A stretch of 62,851 nt of DNA, from contig DUDC01000086.1 of the NCBI GenBank assembly GCA_012959465.1, forward strand, positions 66,051 to 128,901. Reading direction: 5' to 3'. Source of the DNA: Planctomycetaceae bacterium. Its GTDB lineage: Bacteria; Planctomycetota; Planctomycetia; Pirellulales; Pirellulaceae. Positions within the stretch are counted from its first letter, which is position 1; each line of letters begins with the position of its first letter. Below, one piece after another: positions 1-10,122 of this stretch. Position numbers and translations under genes: made by a program. The notes beneath the pieces were generated by a model, which saw nothing but the letters and a program-made list of their open reading frames with translations, made no database searches and was not told where the DNA came from.

Positions 1-329
1 ATCAGGATAGCCACAATCGAAATGCCAAACGTCGTGAGCGCCGCCGTGCCAGCGCGATCTCGCCAAACATCCCATCCCCACGCCACCATCCGTGTTGTGG
101 AAAATGGTTCGTCGCGTAGTTCAAAGGGGTAGACTTCGACCGAGAACCGCCTCAGGTTTTCGAGTCGTCGCGCCGAGAATTGATTGCTCCAATCAATGTC
201 CAGTTGGAACCAAGCGACACAGATCAAGACAGCGGCAAGGGCAAGCTGGCTCCTCAAGAATAAACTGCGAGGGCGATTGCGAAAAAGGACTGCGATGCGT
301 TGGGCTTGAGTCGGTTCCGTATTGTTCAC
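1..329 (-). CDS. phnE: ABC transporter permease, PhnE-like (partial, cut by window edge)
   Basis: Reading leftward from a GTG at 329-327, an open frame of 109 codons runs off the window without a stop. The GTG overlaps the TGA of the preceding permease gene as GTGA, which argues for translational coupling. The visible part has a polar N-terminus, one hydrophobic segment at about residues 29-43, a periplasmic-looking stretch, and the start of another hydrophobic segment at the edge. This is the usual beginning of a PhnE-type permease. Position as the last visible gene of a binding protein, ATPase, permease, permease operon suggests it pairs with its neighbour as a heterodimeric channel. The EAA loop that would prove the family lies outside the window, so the family call rests on context. 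Confidence 0.7.
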   Translation of the reverse strand, partial: MNNTEPTQAQRIAVLFRNRPRSLFLRSQLALAAVLICVAWFQLDIDWSNQFSARRLENLRRFSVEVYPFELRDEPFSTTRMVAWGWDVWRDRAGTAALTTFGISIVAIL

Positions 330-1192
330 GTTGCGAGCCTCCTTCGCACCTGGGCGCTCCAGAGTTCCACGCCGATCAGGATCGCCATCAATGCGTAAAG
401 GTAGGTCCACGTTTCGTGATAATGTTGTTCTTCAAACGCGGGTTGCAAATAATATCCAAGCGTTGGGATGCCGAAGAACCCCATTACGGCTGCGGAGCGT
501 AGACCACACTCGAACCGATAGCAGGTGTATGCCAGCATGTCTGGTATGGCCTTGGGCAAGATCCCGTGTACGAGAACCGTCCACCGAGTGGCGCCAATGG
601 CGTGCAGTGCATCAGCCGACTGTTTTGGCGTCTCATCGATGATTTCAGAGAAAATCTTGGCAAACACACCCGAATATGGAATGCCAATTGCCAAAATCAC
701 TGTCAGCGGACTCAGTCCGACAGCACTGAGAAACAACACCGCCCATAGCAGTTCATGGACCGATCGGGCCAACGCCGAAACAGTACGCATCAAATGGACC
801 ACGAGCCAAACGGTGGTTCGACGATATTTGAATCTGCCGGCGTTTTGCGGAACATGATTTGTGCCCCACCAGGTGGCCGACATCGTGATTCCCCAAACGA
901 GTCCAATGACAAATGCCAGGCTCACCGCAGCAACGGAGAACACGATCGTTTGCCATATGGCGATGCCGACCTTCGTGAGAAAGAACGGGGAATTGCTAGG
1001 AGGTGTACTTTCGTAGGTCCACGCAGGTGCCACGGCGGCTCCGAGGAACTCCTGGCACTTGGCAAGGCCGCCCGCATTGGGAATGGCCTGTTCGATCGAA
1101 AGACCCAACTGCCACCACGCCCATCCAAAAATGATGACCGTGGTGATGATGATCTTCCCCACCGGCATTGGCCACGGAGAACGATAGGGCAT
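326..1192 (-). CDS. phnE: ABC transporter permease, PhnE-like
   Basis: This is an inner-membrane permease of an oxyanion ABC importer, 288 residues, with about five to six hydrophobic segments. In the C-terminal half a cytoplasmic EAA-type loop is visible (E-I-I-D-E-T-P ... A-I-G-A-T ... I-L-P-K-A-I-P), the ATPase contact site of binding-protein-dependent permeases. The C-terminal F-F-G-I-P-T-L-G-Y stretch is typical of PhnE. The ATG lies only 3 bases after the ATPase stop codon, and the TGA overlaps the GTG of the next permease, so the genes are co-transcribed and probably coupled. The substrate cannot be read from the permease; see the binding protein for the choice between phosphonate/phosphite and selenium oxyanions. 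Confidence 0.85.
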   Translation of the reverse strand: MPYRSPWPMPVGKIIITTVIIFGWAWWQLGLSIEQAIPNAGGLAKCQEFLGAAVAPAWTYESTPPSNSPFFLTKVGIAIWQTIVFSVAAVSLAFVIGLVWGITMSATWWGTNHVPQNAGRFKYRRTTVWLVVHLMRTVSALARSVHELLWAVLFLSAVGLSPLTVILAIGIPYSGVFAKIFSEIIDETPKQSADALHAIGATRWTVLVHGILPKAIPDMLAYTCYRFECGLRSAAVMGFFGIPTLGYYLQPAFEEQHYHETWTYLYALMAILIGVELWSAQVRRRLAT

Positions 1193-1195
1193 TCG

Positions 1196-1975
1196 TCAGT
1201 CTCCGTAGCTATCTGAAAGCAATTCCGCATCGTCTAGCTCGTACAGCTGCCGGTACTCTTCAGAATTGAAGTCAGATGCGGGAAGATCGAAGATTACTCG
1301 GCCTCGGCGAATTCCGATCAACCTCTCAAAGTACCGTTTGGCAAGGTGCAAATTGTGGAGGCTCATACAGAGAGTAATCCGCTCTTCTGTGGCCACATTG
1401 CACAACAAGTCCAACGTCGCCTCTGCTCGCGCTGGATCGACATTCGAGACCGGCTCATCCGCCAGCAGTAATGAGGGCATTTGGTAGAGTGCTCGGGCAA
1501 TCGCGACGCGTTGTTGCTGCCCCGCTGAAAGGCGGTCGGTGCGTTGATAGAGCTTTTCGGCAATCCCGACCCGGTCGAGCAAGTGATGAACGGCGGCGGT
1601 TTCCTTCGCATTGGGGACTAGGAACATGCGGGCAGCTTGGAACGAGTTCATCCGGCCCAATCGTCCAGCCAGGACGTTGTGAAGGACTCGTAGATTGGGC
1701 ACTAACCCAAATCCTTGCGGGATCCAGCCGATTTCACATCGTAAAGGGCGCCACTGTCGCGACGAGAAATGTGAAACATCTGTCTCGTCGATGATAACCT
1801 GGCCCGATGTTGGGCTAAGGACGCCATGGATAAGACGGAATAACGACGTTTTTCCGGCTCCACTCGGTCCAATAAATGCAACGCGCTCCGCCGACCGCAC
1901 CTGAAACGAGACGTCCTGTAGTGCAAAATGCGAACCGAACTGCACGCTAACGTCGTGTAACTCGCACTTGTTCAT
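1196..1975 (-). CDS. phnC: ABC transporter ATP-binding protein, PhnC-like
   Basis: This is the cytoplasmic ATPase subunit that powers the importer, 259 residues, the normal length for PhnC. Walker A reads G-P-S-G-A-G-K-T-S at about residues 36-44, the signature motif is L-S-A-G-Q-Q-Q-R-V-A, Walker B is L-L-L-A-D-E-P, and the switch histidine follows in the S-L-H-N-L-H stretch. The signature has A where LSGGQ usually has G, as in some PhnC proteins. It lies 215 bases downstream of the binding-protein gene and 3 bases upstream of the first permease. The 215-base gap is longer than the other junctions and could hold a processing or secondary promoter site, but I see no clear motif in it. Confidence 0.9.
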   Translation of the reverse strand: MNKCELHDVSVQFGSHFALQDVSFQVRSAERVAFIGPSGAGKTSLFRLIHGVLSPTSGQVIIDETDVSHFSSRQWRPLRCEIGWIPQGFGLVPNLRVLHNVLAGRLGRMNSFQAARMFLVPNAKETAAVHHLLDRVGIAEKLYQRTDRLSAGQQQRVAIARALYQMPSLLLADEPVSNVDPARAEATLDLLCNVATEERITLCMSLHNLHLAKRYFERLIGIRRGRVIFDLPASDFNSEEYRQLYELDDAELLSDSYGD

Positions 1976-2190
1976 CCGCTGGGGTCACGTCGTGAAAACC
2001 ATGTTCGGCGGACTGATTGAACCCGCACCTGCGACCATCTTAGGCAGGTGGGCAAGAGAAAACTACTGCCGGTCTCATCGGACGCTGCCACTTTTGGTCT
2101 CCTTTGCCCGTCGTTGATCACACGGCCAACGGTTGACCCGGTGGCGATGAGCGTGATTTTCACACCGAATCGGACCGAGTGTCAGTTTTT

Positions 2191-3099
2191 CTATCGCAAG
2201 AAACCTAGTTCGCGAGCGACCTCTTCGATTCCCTTGAAGTCCTCGTTGCTTGCCTCGATGAGCATTTCTCGCGGGAAGGCAGAGAGCAATTCCGGGTCGT
2301 CGATCGACAACAATACTGCCTGCAACTTCTCACTAAATCCCGTGCCAAATTGCCTTTCGACGTCTGGATGGACAGTGAAATTGTAGTCGGCGTACGATGG
2401 AGTCTCCCAGACCACACGACACGTTTGTGGGTCTGTTCTTCCATCCGCGACGCGCTGATCGTAAACCTTGAAATTAACGGCGCCGGCCTCGATTTGGCCC
2501 GATTCAACCAGCTCAATGGTCTTGTCGTGGCTGCCGGAGAAAAGAGGAGGTGATCCGAAAAACTCCTCCGGGGACTTTCCCGTCCTTTTTCGAATGAAGT
2601 ACTCCGGCATTAGTCGTCCAGATGTCGACGATTCGGATCCAAACGCAAACGATCGGTTTTCCAATTCTGTCGGGAACTCGTCTGATTTTGTCAGGCCGGT
2701 TTTCTTGTGCACGATGAAATAGGTCTTGAACTTCGGATCGGACTTCCCCTGAGCGATCGCATGAGCGCCGGTGACGGCATGCCGCGCCTGAACGCCTGTT
2801 AGGCCGCCAAACCATGCGAGCAGAATGTCGCCGTTCTTGAATGCCTCTACCGACGCCTTGTAATCGTTGGTCGCGACGTACTGAACGCCGACGCCAAGTT
2901 CCTTACTCAAGTAGCTCGCCAAGGCGTTGAACTTATCATCGAGTTCTGTTTTCGATTGATCGGGAATGGCCGAGAAACGCAAGGCAAGCGTGTCCGATGT
3001 GCCTCCCTTGTCTACATCAGTTCGGTTGTCGGCGCAGCTCAACAAACACGTGGTCAACAAAGCGGCCATGGCAAGAAGTGCCCGACGCGTCGGATACAT
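2191..3099 (-). CDS. phnD: Phosphate/phosphonate/selenate-type ABC substrate-binding lipoprotein (PhnD family)
   Basis: This is the extracytoplasmic solute-binding protein of the importer. The open frame extends upstream to 3216, but I place the start at the internal ATG at 3099, because a lipoprotein signal follows at once: a basic M-Y-P-T-R-R start, a hydrophobic core and a lipobox L-L-S-C with Cys22. This gives 302 residues. The mature protein has the PhnD family landmarks: R-F-S-A-I-P-D-Q near the start, A-W-F-G-G-L-T-G-V-Q, F-G-S-E-S-S-T-S-G-R-L-M-P, and G-S-H-D-K-T-I-E-L-V. From memory, these exact forms match the subfamily annotated as a putative selenate ABC transporter binding protein better than classical PhnD. 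No phosphonate-degradation or selenium gene is present in the window to settle it. Confidence 0.85.
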   Translation of the reverse strand: MYPTRRALLAMAALLTTCLLSCADNRTDVDKGGTSDTLALRFSAIPDQSKTELDDKFNALASYLSKELGVGVQYVATNDYKASVEAFKNGDILLAWFGGLTGVQARHAVTGAHAIAQGKSDPKFKTYFIVHKKTGLTKSDEFPTELENRSFAFGSESSTSGRLMPEYFIRKRTGKSPEEFFGSPPLFSGSHDKTIELVESGQIEAGAVNFKVYDQRVADGRTDPQTCRVVWETPSYADYNFTVHPDVERQFGTGFSEKLQAVLLSIDDPELLSAFPREMLIEASNEDFKGIEEVARELGFLR

Positions 3100-3492
3100 A
3101 GGTGGTCTCAAGCAATGGCGGGCAAAAAAGGTAGGCAACAGGTTGGATGCGGTCGTCTTGGACTGTCGTTGAACTGCCACATGCTGCAACTTCGTCGTCA
3201 GTTCAAAACGTCGCATAGAATCCTATATGTTAACCCATGGCGGCGTTTGGCGGTATCCACCATCGAACGAAACCTCAATCATCGGGCGGACTGCCCAGCG
3301 ATCAATGATCGATCTTCCCTCAGTTCACGCTCTGGCGTTCCGACTTTGTTGGCGATTTGTCCCAATGCCCAGACCGCAACTGGTTCTCTTCCTTGCGGAT
3401 CTTCCGCTGCGAAGGGTGTCGCTCGCAATTGGCTGAGGTAGAATCGAGCATAGCGAATACAGCAGTCAAGATAACTGCTCGAAGGAGAATCC
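3100..3492. other. Divergent intergenic region
   Basis: These 393 bases separate the minus-strand importer operon from the plus-strand cytochrome gene, and promoters for both must lie here. I do not see a confident -35/-10 pair, riboswitch or palindromic operator. The only clear element is the ribosome binding site G-A-A-G-G-A-G at 3481-3487 before the plus-strand gene. The upstream extension of the importer reading frame (3100-3216) lies here but looks like spurious coding. Confidence 0.5.
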
Positions 3493-6400
3493 ATGAAACC
3501 CGCAACGCGAAGCACTCGTCGACTTGGGCCGGAGATCGTTTTCGGTTGGTTCTCGATGGCACGGTGCACGGTCGTTGCTTTGATGGGCGGTCTTCTGATG
3601 GGCGGTCTTCCGTGCAGTGGTGAAGAGACGATCGATTTTAGCCAGGACATTCGCCCGATTCTCGCGAACCACTGTTTTCAATGTCACGGTCCGGATGAGG
3701 GACAACGTGTCTCGGACTTTCGCCTTGACCAACGGAGCAGTCTGTTCGGGGACCTTGGCGACGGAAGACGTGCTGTCGTACCAGGAGACGTTTCGTTAAG
3801 CGAACTCGTCGAACGTGTCAGGTCTTCCGATCCGGAGAGGCAGATGCCGCCGCCCGATGCGGATCGTCCAATTGTTCCAGATCAGATCGAATTGTTGACC
3901 AAGTGGGTGCAGTTGGGAGCTGACTGGCGAGAACACTGGGCATTTGTTGCTCCAATTCGAAGCGATTCATCCCTCGCAGACGACCCTTGGCAACGCAACA
4001 CGATTGACCGCTTCATCCAGAGCTCGATATTGAAGGCCGGCCGGAGTCCTTCCCCCGAGGCCTCGAAGCGAAAGCAGATTCGACGACTGACGCTTGACTT
4101 GACCGGCCTACCACCCACACCCGATTCGATTCGGGATTTTTTGCAGGATCACTCCCCGGATGCCTACGAGCGGTTGCTGGACCGGTTACTTCAATCGCCC
4201 CAGTATGGGGAACGGATGGCGTTGATATGGCTGGACGCCGCGCGATACGCGGATACCAGCGGCTATCAGAATGACGGGCCCCGCGACATGTGGCGCTGGC
4301 GCGATTGGGTGATTGCCGCCCTTAACGATAACAAGCCGTTTGATGAGTTTACCATCGAACAACTTGCCGGCGATTTAATACCCAACTCAACGATGGCACA
4401 ACGGATCGCCACAGGATTCAATCGCAACCATCGTGGCAATGCCGAAGGCGGGATCATTCCAGAGGAATATCAGGTTGAGTACGTCGTGGATCGAGTCGAA
4501 ACAACAGCGACAGTTTGGCTTGGATTGACGGTTGGTTGCGCCCGCTGCCACGATCACAAGTACGATCCAATCCGGCAGCGAGATTTCTATGGCCTGTTCG
4601 CGTTCTTCAACTCGCTTCCGGAGAACGGTCGAGCGATTAAGGAAGGGAATTCGCCACCGTACACACCAGCCCCAACAACGTCACAAACGCAACAATTGCA
4701 ACACTTGATGGACCAAGTGCGACAACTCGATCATCGTTGGAAGTCGTCCAAGACATCCATCGACGAGGACTTTCAAAGCTGGCAGACTCGCCCGCTGTCC
4801 GGTGCTAACGAATGGAATGTCAGCGACCAGTTGGATATTCACCTGACGATGGATAAGGCCGTCGCTACTGCGGATGACGAAGCCGCCAACGCTCCTGATA
4901 AGGAGACTGCACCCGAATTGACCACCGGGAAAATTGGCACGGCTTTTCAATTTCGCGGAGCGGACCAAGAGTTTGGCGACTTGGCGGACTTCGGTTATTT
5001 CGATGCGTTTTCTGTGTCGGCCTGGATACGCCCCGAACGCAAGACCGGAACAATTATTTCTCGAATGACACCGGTGGACCAGGGCAGTGGATACTACCTT
5101 CATCTTGAAGATGGACATGTCCAAGTCAACCTCGTCAAGCGATGGCTTGATGACTCGATACGCGTCGAAGCGAGCGGCACCATTCCCCTCGGTTCATGGA
5201 GCCACGTCCTGATGACGTACGACGGTTCGCGAGTTGCCAAAGGGATTCGCATCTATATTGACGGCAAGCTACAGGACAACGACATCAAGTTGGATAGCAT
5301 CAACCAAACGTTTTCCAGTACCGAGCCATTTCGAGTCGGTGGTGGGCACAGCATGTTCTTCGGCGCTATTGATGACGTCCGCATTTACTTTCGCGCCGTA
5401 TCCGAGAACGAAGCTAGCTGGATTGCCGAGCCATTCAATGTGCAAGAGATACTGCAACTTGCCGCACAGGATCGCACCGTGCCGCAAACGGGCAAGATGT
5501 TCGAATACTATCGATTGTTCGGGTCCAAACCGCCCTTGCGGAAACTGTACGAGGACTTGAAACGAAAAACTGCGGAGTCTGAACTCTATCGCTCAAATCT
5601 TCCCACCGTCATGGTGATGCGAGATCAACCTGGTATTCGCCAAACGTTTATTCTTGGACGCGGCCAATATAATCAACCCGGCGAGGCTGTAGACGCTTCA
5701 ACCCCAGCCGTGCTCCCACCATTTCCTGAGGCCTTTCCGAAGAACCGTCTAGGATTAGCGAAGTGGCTGGTCGACCGAGACAATCCTCTCACGGCTCGCG
5801 TCTTCGTGAACAAGATCTGGCAGATGCACTTTGGTGAAGGGCTGGTTCGTTCTCCGGAGGATTTCGGTGTTCAAGGGGCGCGACCGACTCATCCCGAATT
5901 GCTTGACTGGTTGGCCGTTGAATTCATGGAGAGTGGTTGGGATATCAAACACCTGCATAAACTGATGCTGATGAGTGCCACGTATCGTCAAGACTCTACA
6001 TGGTCGGGAGCCGCAGCCGACGACCCTCAGAACCACCTCTGGGCACGTGGGCCACGCGTGCGATTACAAGCCGAGTTGATACGTGATCAGGCATTGGCTC
6101 TCGGGGGACTTTTAACCACAAGCCTGGGAGGAGAGTCTGTACGGCCGTACCAGCCCGCTGGATTGTGGCAGGAGATTGCGACAGTAACCGACTATCAGCA
6201 GTCGACGGGCAGTGACCTCTACCGGCGTAGCCTCTACACGTATTGGAAACGTACGGTGCCGCCACCGACAATGGCGACATTTGATGCAATATCACGCGAG
6301 TCGTGCGTCGTGCGACGATCTCGCACCAATACACCGTTACAGGCCTTGGCCCTGATGAACGACGTTACGTTCGTCGAGGCGGCTCGCGGGTTGGCGCAGC

Positions 6401-6681
6401 GAACACTTTCGCAAGCGGACGTCGGGGCCACGCATCGCAAACATTTGGTTTCCATTTTTCAACGGGCCACCGCCAGACCACCCGGTGTCGGTGAGATGCG
6501 GGTGTTGGAACGAGTGCACGGTCGAAGCCTACGTGAGTTTCGAGAAAATCCCGATCTTGCCAAGAAGTGGCTCGAACACGGCGAGTTAAAAGTACCACCG
6601 GGAGATGCCATTGAACTAGCGGCGTTGGCAACGGTTGCTAGTTTAGTATTGAACCTTGATGAAGTGATCACAAGGGAGTAG
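3493..6681 (+). CDS. DUF1549-LamG-DUF1553 planctomycete cytochrome protein (PSD1/PSCyt type)
   Basis: This is a large secreted planctomycete protein of 1062 residues. A hydrophobic segment near residues 24-40 should serve for export. A cytochrome-like PSCyt1 domain follows, with C61-F-Q-C64-H65 in the N-H-C-F-Q-C-H-G context. DUF1549 spans roughly residues 168-375 and carries a second motif, C349-A-R-C352-H353. A LamG/concanavalin-like jelly-roll domain is inserted at about 450-620, and DUF1553 begins near 750 (N-R-L-G-L-A-K-W-L). The start is well supported by GAAGGAG. The DUF1501 gene begins 7 bases after the stop, the usual pairing in this phylum. The biochemical role of the pair is not established; a part in periplasmic polysaccharide handling is inferred from the lectin-like domain and the phylum-wide association. 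Confidence 0.92.
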   Translation: MKPATRSTRRLGPEIVFGWFSMARCTVVALMGGLLMGGLPCSGEETIDFSQDIRPILANHCFQCHGPDEGQRVSDFRLDQRSSLFGDLGDGRRAVVPGDVSLSELVERVRSSDPERQMPPPDADRPIVPDQIELLTKWVQLGADWREHWAFVAPIRSDSSLADDPWQRNTIDRFIQSSILKAGRSPSPEASKRKQIRRLTLDLTGLPPTPDSIRDFLQDHSPDAYERLLDRLLQSPQYGERMALIWLDAARYADTSGYQNDGPRDMWRWRDWVIAALNDNKPFDEFTIEQLAGDLIPNSTMAQRIATGFNRNHRGNAEGGIIPEEYQVEYVVDRVETTATVWLGLTVGCARCHDHKYDPIRQRDFYGLFAFFNSLPENGRAIKEGNSPPYTPAPTTSQTQQLQHLMDQVRQLDHRWKSSKTSIDEDFQSWQTRPLSGANEWNVSDQLDIHLTMDKAVATADDEAANAPDKETAPELTTGKIGTAFQFRGADQEFGDLADFGYFDAFSVSAWIRPERKTGTIISRMTPVDQGSGYYLHLEDGHVQVNLVKRWLDDSIRVEASGTIPLGSWSHVLMTYDGSRVAKGIRIYIDGKLQDNDIKLDSINQTFSSTEPFRVGGGHSMFFGAIDDVRIYFRAVSENEASWIAEPFNVQEILQLAAQDRTVPQTGKMFEYYRLFGSKPPLRKLYEDLKRKTAESELYRSNLPTVMVMRDQPGIRQTFILGRGQYNQPGEAVDASTPAVLPPFPEAFPKNRLGLAKWLVDRDNPLTARVFVNKIWQMHFGEGLVRSPEDFGVQGARPTHPELLDWLAVEFMESGWDIKHLHKLMLMSATYRQDSTWSGAAADDPQNHLWARGPRVRLQAELIRDQALALGGLLTTSLGGESVRPYQPAGLWQEIATVTDYQQSTGSDLYRRSLYTYWKRTVPPPTMATFDAISRESCVVRRSRTNTPLQALALMNDVTFVEAARGLAQRTLSQADVGATHRKHLVSIFQRATARPPGVGEMRVLERVHGRSLREFRENPDLAKKWLEHGELKVPPGDAIELAALATVASLVLNLDEVITRE

Positions 6682-6688
6682 CCGTATA

Positions 6689-8104
6689 ATGCACGATCAT
6701 TTGGACTCGACCCTCACTCGGCGACGTCTCTTGGGGATGGCTGGCTCGGCAGTCAGTGCTGCGGCCATCGGTCAGTTGTTCGGCAACGCCTCCGCCGCTG
6801 AATTGGGCGTGCACCATTCGGCGACAGCTAAGCGAGTAATTTACCTATTTCAGTCGGGAGCGCCGTCGCAAATAGACTTGTTTGACCCCAAGCCGGAGCT
6901 GCAACGAATTCAAGGTGACGATCTACCGAACTCTATCCGTAAGGGACAGAGGTTGACGGGAATGACCAAGGACCAATCGACGTTTCCCGTCGCGGCATCA
7001 CGTTTTGATTTTGATCGACACGGCGATTCTGGAACGGAGATTAGCGAGTTGTTGCCGCACACGGCGACCGTGGCGGACGAACTCTGTCTGATTCGGTCTC
7101 TGCACACCGAGGCGATCAATCATGATCCTGCAATCACGTTCATGCAGACCGGAGCTCAGTTGGCTGGTCGCCCGAGTATCGGATCCTGGGTGTCCTATGG
7201 CTTGGGAAGCACCAATCAAGATTTGCCTACGTTTGTCGCGATGGTCTCAGGGAGTGGCGGACAGCCATTGTACGAGCGACTTTGGGGTAGCGGATTTCTG
7301 CCGACCAAATACCAGGGCGTCAAATTTCGCTCCAACGGGGACCCGGTACTTTTTTTATCGGACCCAGCCGGAATGCGACGCGAGGCGAGAAAAGCGTTTG
7401 TCGACGACTTGGCCGAGCTTAACCGGATTCGCTTTGACGATGTTCGTGACCCAGACATCCGGGCTCGAATTACGCAATACGAACTCGCCTTTCGCATGCA
7501 GACTTCAGTGCCGGAATTGACCGATGTCTCGGATGAACCACAACACATATTCGACTTGTACGGCGAAGATGCAAAAATACCGGGAACGTTCGCATTCAAT
7601 TGTCTGCTGGCGCGGCGGCTTTGTGAACGCGACGTGCGGTTCATTCAGTTATTTCATCGAGGGTGGGATCAACACACGAATTTGCCGGAGAAAATCGCTG
7701 TCCAATGCAAAGACACCGACCGGGCGTCCGCTGCGCTAGTAGCGGATCTGCGGCAGCGAGGAATGCTCGACGACACGTTGGTAGTGTGGGGTGGTGAGTT
7801 TGGGCGGACGGTGTATTGCCAGGGGAAACTAACCGCGGAGGATTACGGCCGCGACCACCATCCGCGTTGTTTTTCGTCCTGGTTGGCTGGGGGGGGCGTC
7901 AAGCCGGGTATGACTTGGGGTGCGACGGACGACTTTGGTTACAACGTGACCGAACATCCCGTCCACGTCCACGACCTAAACGCCACCATATTTCATTGCC
8001 TTGGCATCGACCACACGAAACTCACCTTCAAGTTTCAGGGACGGCACTATCGACTGACTGACGTGCACGGTGAAGTTGTCAAGGAGATACTGCGTAGCGG
8101 TTAG
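6689..8104 (+). CDS. DUF1501 domain protein, Tat-exported, partner of the DUF1553 protein
   Basis: This 471-residue protein belongs to DUF1501, distantly related to sulfatases and alkaline phosphatases. A twin-arginine signal lies at the N-terminus ([10 protein letters not shown], then a hydrophobic stretch to A-S-A-A). Family landmarks are [16 protein letters not shown], the G-W-D-Q-H motif, W-G-G-E-F-G-R-T and the R-D-H-H-P stretch near the C-terminus. It starts 7 bases after the DUF1549/DUF1553 gene and is surely in the same operon. Of the four DUF1501 genes in this window, it is the only one with that partner next to it. The catalytic activity of DUF1501 proteins is not established. Confidence 0.92.
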   Translation: MHDHLDSTLTRRRLLGMAGSAVSAAAIGQLFGNASAAELGVHHSATAKRVIYLFQSGAPSQIDLFDPKPELQRIQGDDLPNSIRKGQRLTGMTKDQSTFPVAASRFDFDRHGDSGTEISELLPHTATVADELCLIRSLHTEAINHDPAITFMQTGAQLAGRPSIGSWVSYGLGSTNQDLPTFVAMVSGSGGQPLYERLWGSGFLPTKYQGVKFRSNGDPVLFLSDPAGMRREARKAFVDDLAELNRIRFDDVRDPDIRARITQYELAFRMQTSVPELTDVSDEPQHIFDLYGEDAKIPGTFAFNCLLARRLCERDVRFIQLFHRGWDQHTNLPEKIAVQCKDTDRASAALVADLRQRGMLDDTLVVWGGEFGRTVYCQGKLTAEDYGRDHHPRCFSSWLAGGGVKPGMTWGATDDFGYNVTEHPVHVHDLNATIFHCLGIDHTKLTFKFQGRHYRLTDVHGEVVKEILRSG

Positions 8105-8131
8105 TTTCATGCACCACCGGCTGAGTGATTT

Positions 8132-8198
8132 CACTGGCTTCGCCAGTGCCTTGGATCTGGCAAGAACCCGAGGCTAGCGCCTTCGGCTCAATCCGCAT
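8132..8198. repeat. Dispersed hairpin repeat, family B (copy 1)
   Basis: A short palindrome, CACTGGCTTCGCCAGTG, at 8132-8148 is followed by a tail that includes GAGGCTAGCGCCTTCGGCTC. The same hairpin-plus-tail layout recurs at 23708-23785, and the hairpin alone recurs at 35650 and twice at 38751-38850. It lies between the convergent ends of a plus-strand DUF1501 gene and a minus-strand propeller gene, where it could also act as a transcription end or mRNA 3' stabiliser. Confidence 0.75.
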
Positions 8199-8236
8199 CG
8201 CTTATTTGCTGGACACTTGATTCGCCGATTGGGATC

Positions 8237-9493
8237 TCACCCGTTGCCGACGATTTCACGGATGTCGATCAATTGAAGTTGGCGTCCTTGACCGGGAACG
8301 GGTGCATCAATGCAAACGAATCGGTTGTTGGGACAGTACCTGGGATGCGTGTCAACACGCCATTCGCCTTTGTAAACAACCGGCAGGTGGAAGTCCCCAA
8401 GATCGATACGCTTGCCCGTGGCGACGTGGTACAAATGTGGCGTCTGCATTCGCTCAGCTCCCCGAGGATAGCTGTCATTCAAGATCCACTCGTTGCCGGG
8501 AAGGTAGCTCAAGTGGCCGGCGCCATCGAGGACACCTCGGCCAACGGCCTCGACCTTTCCACCGCCGTCCTTGTCTTCAAAAAGGAAATTCCCCCAGTCC
8601 TGGTAACCGAGCCAGTTCTTGGACTGGGAGAGAATGTGTTGGGGATCGCGCCAGATGAAATGCGAGGCATAACCGTTGGGGATCACCAGCCGCACGTCGC
8701 TGCCGTCGGGTGCGGCCGTAATCATGCGAGTCAAACGACTACCGTTGCGGTACTGCCAACGGTGCAAGGCAATAAACCGATTGCCGTCGGGACTGAAAAG
8801 TAGGTGATTGAAATAGTGCTTTATTCCAGGTTCGTCGTTCGGGATGTTTCCGAGGCGAGCGATATCTGCGAGTGTCGTGACCAGTTCGGCTTGCCCGGAT
8901 TCCAAGTCGACGCGAAAAATCCCCGTCCGGTCGCTGACTAGCTGGTCGCCGAATGGATCGGCGAGACCTGCGTAACCATATCCTGGACGCACGTCGGCAA
9001 TTCTTCGAAAGTCTGGCGTAACTGCCAGTTTGCCACTTGGCTGTACGCTGTAGATGGGGTAATCGACCGTATCCGTATCTCGCGTTTCGACGTTCATGAT
9101 ACGGCTTACGAATTGATCGCCGTCACGGTCGTTCCAGATGATCTTGTTTTTCGATCCGGGCAACCACTGTAACATGCATCCCTGTTGCCAATTCCACGCT
9201 CGGCTCTTGCCCAATGGAGTCCAACGATCTTTGTCCCCCAAGTCGACCATTCCGATCGTGATCACATCGTCCCTGGTTGGCGTCCGGTGCTCGAACTGCA
9301 CCTGCATACCCAATACGAATCGACTGGTCGGGTCAAATTGTAACTTGTCATAGTATCCAAACCAGTGATGACCCGGGCTGCGAGTAATAGCACGTGTCGG
9401 AGGAGGCTCGGCAGCCCAGCTGAGTGAGGGCAGACTGAACGCAGCCATCGATCCGAGCGAAACACGTTTCAGAAACTGACGGCGTGTTGTCAT
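8237..9493 (-). CDS. Tat-exported beta-propeller protein (TolB/oligogalacturonide-lyase-like fold)
   Basis: This 418-residue protein starts with a twin-arginine signal (T-T-R-R-Q-F-L-K-R-V, hydrophobic stretch, S-W-A-A). The rest has repeated short beta-strand modules with polar turns such as F-D-P-T-S-R-F-V, S-P-D-G-N-R-F-I and Q-P-S-G-K-L-A-V, as in seven-bladed WD40/TolB-like propellers. Histidines in G-H-H-W-F-G-Y-Y-D and L-H-R-W-Q-Y recall oligogalacturonide lyases, but I cannot show a conserved active site. It is the last gene of a four-gene minus-strand run and starts 13 bases after the DUF2314-like gene. An extracytoplasmic sugar-binding or lyase role is inference only. Confidence 0.75.
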   Translation of the reverse strand: MTTRRQFLKRVSLGSMAAFSLPSLSWAAEPPPTRAITRSPGHHWFGYYDKLQFDPTSRFVLGMQVQFEHRTPTRDDVITIGMVDLGDKDRWTPLGKSRAWNWQQGCMLQWLPGSKNKIIWNDRDGDQFVSRIMNVETRDTDTVDYPIYSVQPSGKLAVTPDFRRIADVRPGYGYAGLADPFGDQLVSDRTGIFRVDLESGQAELVTTLADIARLGNIPNDEPGIKHYFNHLLFSPDGNRFIALHRWQYRNGSRLTRMITAAPDGSDVRLVIPNGYASHFIWRDPQHILSQSKNWLGYQDWGNFLFEDKDGGGKVEAVGRGVLDGAGHLSYLPGNEWILNDSYPRGAERMQTPHLYHVATGKRIDLGDFHLPVVYKGEWRVDTHPRYCPNNRFVCIDAPVPGQGRQLQLIDIREIVGNG

Positions 9494-9506
9494 TTTAATG
9501 TGACCG

Positions 9507-10067
9507 TTAGGATTTTGAGTCGCGATGTGAATCGAGCCACGCTCGAAATAGCACCAGATCCTCGGACGTCATGCGTTCCACAATCTCCATGTTGTGTAGT
9601 CCGTGCACGGAGAGAATATGGTTTGTATGAAAGCAGATGCGGTCACCTTCCGCGATCTCGTGCAGTCGATTTTCGTAAAGCGGATTATCGACAATGCCAC
9701 ACAGATATTCGTCTTCGCGACTCTCTACTCGAACCCAAAAATCCTCACCCCACCCTCGCGACGGCACTTCTTGCGGCGGAATGGCAACCAGTGATGCGGG
9801 ATGCGTATGACCGAGGATCGGTTTTGTGGCCTCCTCGTCGCAGTGCGGGCAAGTGCAGTTCATCGGCGCGTCCGGATGCGCGGAAAAACGAGGCGAATCG
9901 ACTCGGACTTCAACAAAATGTCCACTGTCGATGTATTTCTTGAACCAACGGTTAACGATCTGGAATCGCGAGCCTTGTTCTTCATGCATTTGCACTCCGT
10001 CAACCAATTCGTAGCCATTGGCGAATTGCTGTTGCTCGAACGCGTTGCTGAGGCTGATTAGCGGCAT
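9507..10067 (-). CDS. Hypothetical protein with DUF2314-like C-terminus and CPHC motif
   Basis: This 186-residue soluble protein has no signal peptide. Residues around 70-75 contain C-T-C-P-H-C, a possible metal-binding knuckle. The C-terminal half (W-V-R-V-E-S-R, then I-V-D-N-P-L, then E-I-A-E-G-D-R-I-C-F) resembles the small beta-rich DUF2314 fold, in which a product such as L-N-D-P is followed by G-D-x-V/I. The similarity is weak and from memory. It sits 55 bases after the metallophosphoesterase gene and 13 bases before the propeller gene, so it is probably co-transcribed with both. Function unknown. Confidence 0.7.
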   Translation of the reverse strand: MPLISLSNAFEQQQFANGYELVDGVQMHEEQGSRFQIVNRWFKKYIDSGHFVEVRVDSPRFSAHPDAPMNCTCPHCDEEATKPILGHTHPASLVAIPPQEVPSRGWGEDFWVRVESREDEYLCGIVDNPLYENRLHEIAEGDRICFHTNHILSVHGLHNMEIVERMTSEDLVLFRAWLDSHRDSKS

Positions 10068-10122
10068 TGTGTTGATGGTCAGTTGCGAGGTTGTAAGTTG
10101 CGACGCCGAAATGAAATGGAAT

